Assembly: GCF_001625215.2 (NCBI RefSeq)
Contig: NC_030385.2
Coordinates: forward strand, 12,455,135-12,519,134
Reading direction: 5' to 3'
From: Daucus carota subsp. sativus
Taxonomy: Eukaryota; Streptophyta; Magnoliopsida; Apiales; Apiaceae
Length of the DNA stretch: 64,000 nt
In this document: piece by piece, positions 61,206 through 64,000 of the stretch
How positions within the stretch are numbered: the first letter of the stretch is position 1
Layout: each line of letters starts with the position of its first letter
Program-made: the position numbers and the translations under genes
The notes under the pieces: generated by a model
What the model was told of the DNA's origin: nothing
Database searches by the model: none
What the model saw: the letters and a program-made list of their open reading frames with translations, nothing else

Positions 61206-61390
61206 AAGGGTCTGTTTGGGTAAATTTAAAAAAAATAATTCTTATCTGAAATAAAGAAACGAACTGATAAGTATTAATATATATAAGAAAGAAGTAAATT
61301 TAGTGAAATAAAAATTAGCATCTTAGCTTATTACATGTGCTTCTATTTTTTACACAAACGGATCAAGAAAAATAGAAGTCGACTTCTTAA
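61206..61390. mobile_element. Truncated MITE with GGGTCTGTTTGGG end
   Basis: The left end gggtctgtttgggtaaattt and the interior (aaataaagaaacgaactgataag, cacaaacggatcaagaaaaatagaag) match the family at 3431-3663 and 28405-28653. The right inverted end has been lost. Confidence 0.55.
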
Positions 61391-62232
61391 CACATTTTAT
61401 GCATTTTGCCCACGTTTTTTATTTAGTGGAAATTATTAGATTTATGTTTAATTTATCCAAAAAAATTCTAGCAAATGTATGATTTTAAATATGTCGGATT
61501 TTTAAGATAATAATTTTAATTATATAATCATCACATCTGTATCAAAAGATAACAATCTAAAAAAAACATAAAATAGTTACAGAGATCATAGATATAATTA
61601 TACAACTAAATTTTATATTCGTATCTCATATACTGGTATTGTTGTTAAATTTGAATGTCATATTTATAATAAATTTTATGCCCATGTGTTTATATTTGTT
61701 TAAATGAGTATGTATCGCAATGTGTGTGTGTCACCAATTTTGAAGAACAAATAAACTATGAAGCAGGTTATTATCACATATTAACTATATTTATATATGT
61801 TTACATTTAATGAGATTATTTGATTAATTTTAATCTATAGAAATAAAGATTTTTTCTAGGATGAAATAAATAAACATAACCCAATTCCACTCACAATCGG
61901 TTGTTCTGATCCTTTGGATGAAGTCTGAAAAAATAATTACTTATTTTCATTAAATATTTTATTGATATTTAAAATATATGCAAATAAACTTTAAAAAATA
62001 TTTAAATATTATTAATACAGACACATGAATTCTTTTAGAAGTTCAAATATCAATTTTTTGAAAGTTAGTAATTGATTTCTATATTTAAAATAATTTTTAT
62101 TACTTTTTATAATTAATTTAATATAAAAAATATATCTTTAAATATTATTTTACATATTTTTTTGTAAATAATCATATAAATATTTATTTTTTTTACTGAA
62201 AAAGAAATATTTGTAAATTAAGATGTATTAAC
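61391..62232. other. No gene recognised
   Basis: Very AT-rich sequence with no repeat ends or coding signal identified. Confidence 0.4.
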
Positions 62233-62773
62233 ATGCATGTAGGGTTTGGAAAGCCGCCTCAGATCCCTTGTCTTTTTCCAAAATGGTTGAGGGTTTTGAC
62301 TGGTTTCTTCTCCGGTGGAAAGTCCCAGCCTCTTTGTCTTCTTTCATATTCGCTAAATATGTTTCAACAGAACCCATTTTTCGGGGTGTTTGTGTGTCTA
62401 TTCTTTTCGGGTGTATTTGGTTTGTCTCTCCTTTGAAAGTATTTTGTTATGTTTTTGTTTAGTTATGTTTTGTATTCATTCGATGTTGGATCAATTGCAA
62501 ATGATTTTATTGATGTTTTTGGGATCTAGAATTAATCATGCGTCAAATATCAACAAGTGGTAATTATGGCAAGAGCTCACATTTCACAACAAAAAATTGC
62601 TCATCTATTCGGCGTTTACACTTTTGATATGTCTATGACTGATATCCGGCATGTAGATAGCTGTGGTATCACTCCTCCCATCCTAGCTTATGAGATTAGG
62701 GCTTCTGAACACTGTTCTAATAATGACTTTAATGTGATAATAAGGTCAATTGTGATGTTGCTGCAATATAGAT

Positions 62774-62974
62774 TAGGGATGGACATTAATCCCGATCCCG
62801 ACCCGATCTCCGCACCGAATGGTGCGGGGATTCGAGGATTTTTCGGGTACGGGTCGGGGAACGGGGATGATTTTGAAAAAATATCGGGGATCGGGCCGGG
62901 TAGGTTTTTCACATTCCCCCTGCCCGATCCCCGATCCGATTTTCCTCGATTGTCAGCCCGATCTCTGACCCGAT

Positions 62975-63022
<48 letters not shown>

Positions 63023-63451
63023 TATTTATTAATATGTTTATATACCTCTTTAGGTGCAACTTTAGTCATCACTTGTTTATTTATTACATATATATTATAA
63101 TTATATATTTAATATAATTAAACTTATTGAAATAAATTTTAATATTTAATTCTATTAATATAAGTTTTAAAATTAAAAAGGTCATAATTAAATCATTGAA
63201 GATAAATTAAAATAATGAGGTATTGATAACTAATCATAACTATGAATTTAAGTATTTAATTAGAAATTTTGATTTAAATAAAAAATCTTCGAATCACTGC
63301 GGGTATCCCCGAATCCCGATCGGGCCGGAGATGGGGATCGAAAAATAATCCCCGATGGGGATCGGGCCGGGGATGGGGATTGGGCTAGGATTCGGGGATC
63401 GGGGCCGGTTATAGCGATCCCCGACCCGAAGTGACCCGATGCCCATCCCTA
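62774..63451. mobile_element. hAT-type non-autonomous element, GC-rich ends
   Basis: Ends TAGGGATGGACAT and ATGCCCATCCCTA are inverted repeats. Flanking octamers atatagat (62766-62773) and atatggat (63452-63459) match 7/8. Subterminal tracts are repeats of cccgatcccc / ggggatcggg in both orientations. The centre is AT-rich. 678 bp; the frame 62557-63021 merely runs through it. Confidence 0.88.
62980..63018. repeat. (AT)n microsatellite
   Basis: AT dinucleotide run of about 38 bp inside the hAT-type element. Confidence 0.95.
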
Positions 63452-63671
63452 ATATGGATCGCTCGGAAGATCTTTGATTTAATCAGAATTTTTAAATTCT
63501 ATGTGACAAATGATCAAGAAACATATCAGCTAATTATTTTTAGTATGTTATTTGTTTTTCAACCTAGTTTTATCATCAGTTGGAGTTTATCCCAACAATA
63601 TTATGTTTTGATAAATGAAATTATTTTAATCTCATGTCAAAAAAATGTATAAACATGTATATGAGATCTAT

Positions 63672-64000
63672 GTTGCACGGGGACGCCAGAGTGGTAGAGT
63701 ACCGTCGTCTGGGGACATCTCGGGGACGGGGACGCCTCTGGGACGGCTGGGGCCTGGGGGACGTCCCTAGAAGGCAAGGGACAGTCAAGTGATGTCGTGG
63801 ACGTTTCCAGTGATATATTTATCAAAATACCCGTATCCCAACATAAAATCACAAATCCTAAACTCTTATGTACAACCGCCTCGCTATTATATACATAGAG
63901 ACATATACATGAATACACTCACCCTTTCATCTCTATCTCCCTCTCACATTATCAATGGAATTTGATTATGGAAGCAGCGGTACGGGGTCTAGTAGTGGAA
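63672..64000 (+). mobile_element. Possible start of a hAT-like element running off the window
   Basis: tgttgcacggggacgcc at 63672 resembles the terminal repeat of some plant hAT elements and is followed by repeated ggggacg motifs (63700-63780). An ATG at 63955 opens a frame MEFDYGSSGTGSSSG that is still open at the right edge, a Ser/Gly-rich start like many element-encoded proteins. Only about 15 codons are visible, so this is tentative. Confidence 0.35.
63955..64000 (+). CDS. Partial hypothetical protein, N-terminus only
   Basis: An open frame starting at ATG 63955 (MEFDYGSSGTGSSSG...) continues past the window edge. No family can be assigned from 15 residues. If the flanking element call is right it would be a transposase, but it could equally be a chance frame. 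Confidence 0.25.
   Translation, partial: MEFDYGSSGTGSSSG

Larger units (their letters stand above)
62233..63650 (+). other. Unclassified repeat remnant interrupted by a hAT-type element
   Basis: 62233-62773 and 63452-63650 form one continuous older sequence with an A-rich tail near 63640. Overlapping frames at 62233-62462 (for example KPPQIPCLFPKWLRVLTGFF) are G/T-rich and unrecognised. The tail sequence (tatgttttgataaatgaaatt) resembles that at 58520. It may be a decayed LINE, but no motif proves it. Confidence 0.35.

Noticed and set aside
62557..63021. 154-codon open frame
   Set aside because: It runs from unique sequence through the end, GC-rich subterminal repeats and microsatellite of a hAT-type element; no domain.
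1..64000. tRNA or rRNA genes
   Set aside because: No T-loop GGTTCGA-type plus A/B-box combination or rRNA core sequence was spotted by eye; a covariance-model scan would be decisive.

Overview
This is plant nuclear DNA, AT-rich and full of transposable elements. The genes have several short exons, GT-AG introns, TATA boxes and plant-only products (nuclear RuBisCO small subunit, ABA4). Both rbcS and the overall gene structure point to a eudicot, probably an asterid. Apiales is possible but is only an inference.

Layout. 1-14.9 kb holds no intact gene, only a decayed hAT transposase, MITEs, Helitron ends, microsatellites and a large inverted-repeat element. 15.07-18.52 kb (+) is an intact five-exon phosphomannose isomerase. 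19.38-22.34 kb (+) is a broken, intron-containing copy of the PIWI half of an AGO1-type Argonaute, with a probable solo LTR in one intron. Five minus-strand loci follow: ribosomal protein eS7 (23.66-25.07 kb), an alpha/beta hydrolase with an in-frame stop in its fifth exon (29.35-34.11 kb), ABA4 (34.98-37.16 kb), a monoacylglycerol lipase / caffeoylshikimate esterase-like hydrolase (38.07-41.93 kb) and rbcS (47.45-48.45 kb). From 48.7 kb to the end there is no supported host gene. That region is Helitrons (49.4-60.6 kb), MULE-type and hAT-type inverted-repeat elements, Stowaway MITEs, and possibly the start of a hAT-like element running off the right edge.

The genes are ordinary nuclear housekeeping and plastid genes and do not form one pathway. 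ABA4, rbcS and possibly the MAGL-like protein act in or are sent to the plastid. Phosphomannose isomerase feeds GDP-mannose and ascorbate synthesis (and mannitol in some plants). eS7 is a 40S subunit protein. All CDS models were assembled by hand from splice sites and reading frame, and exon lengths were checked for phase. No wholly new system was recognised. The most notable items are the nonsense codon in the hydrolase, the Argonaute pseudogene, the Helitron cluster with repeated 5'-terminal units, and several non-autonomous elements with readable target-site duplications.
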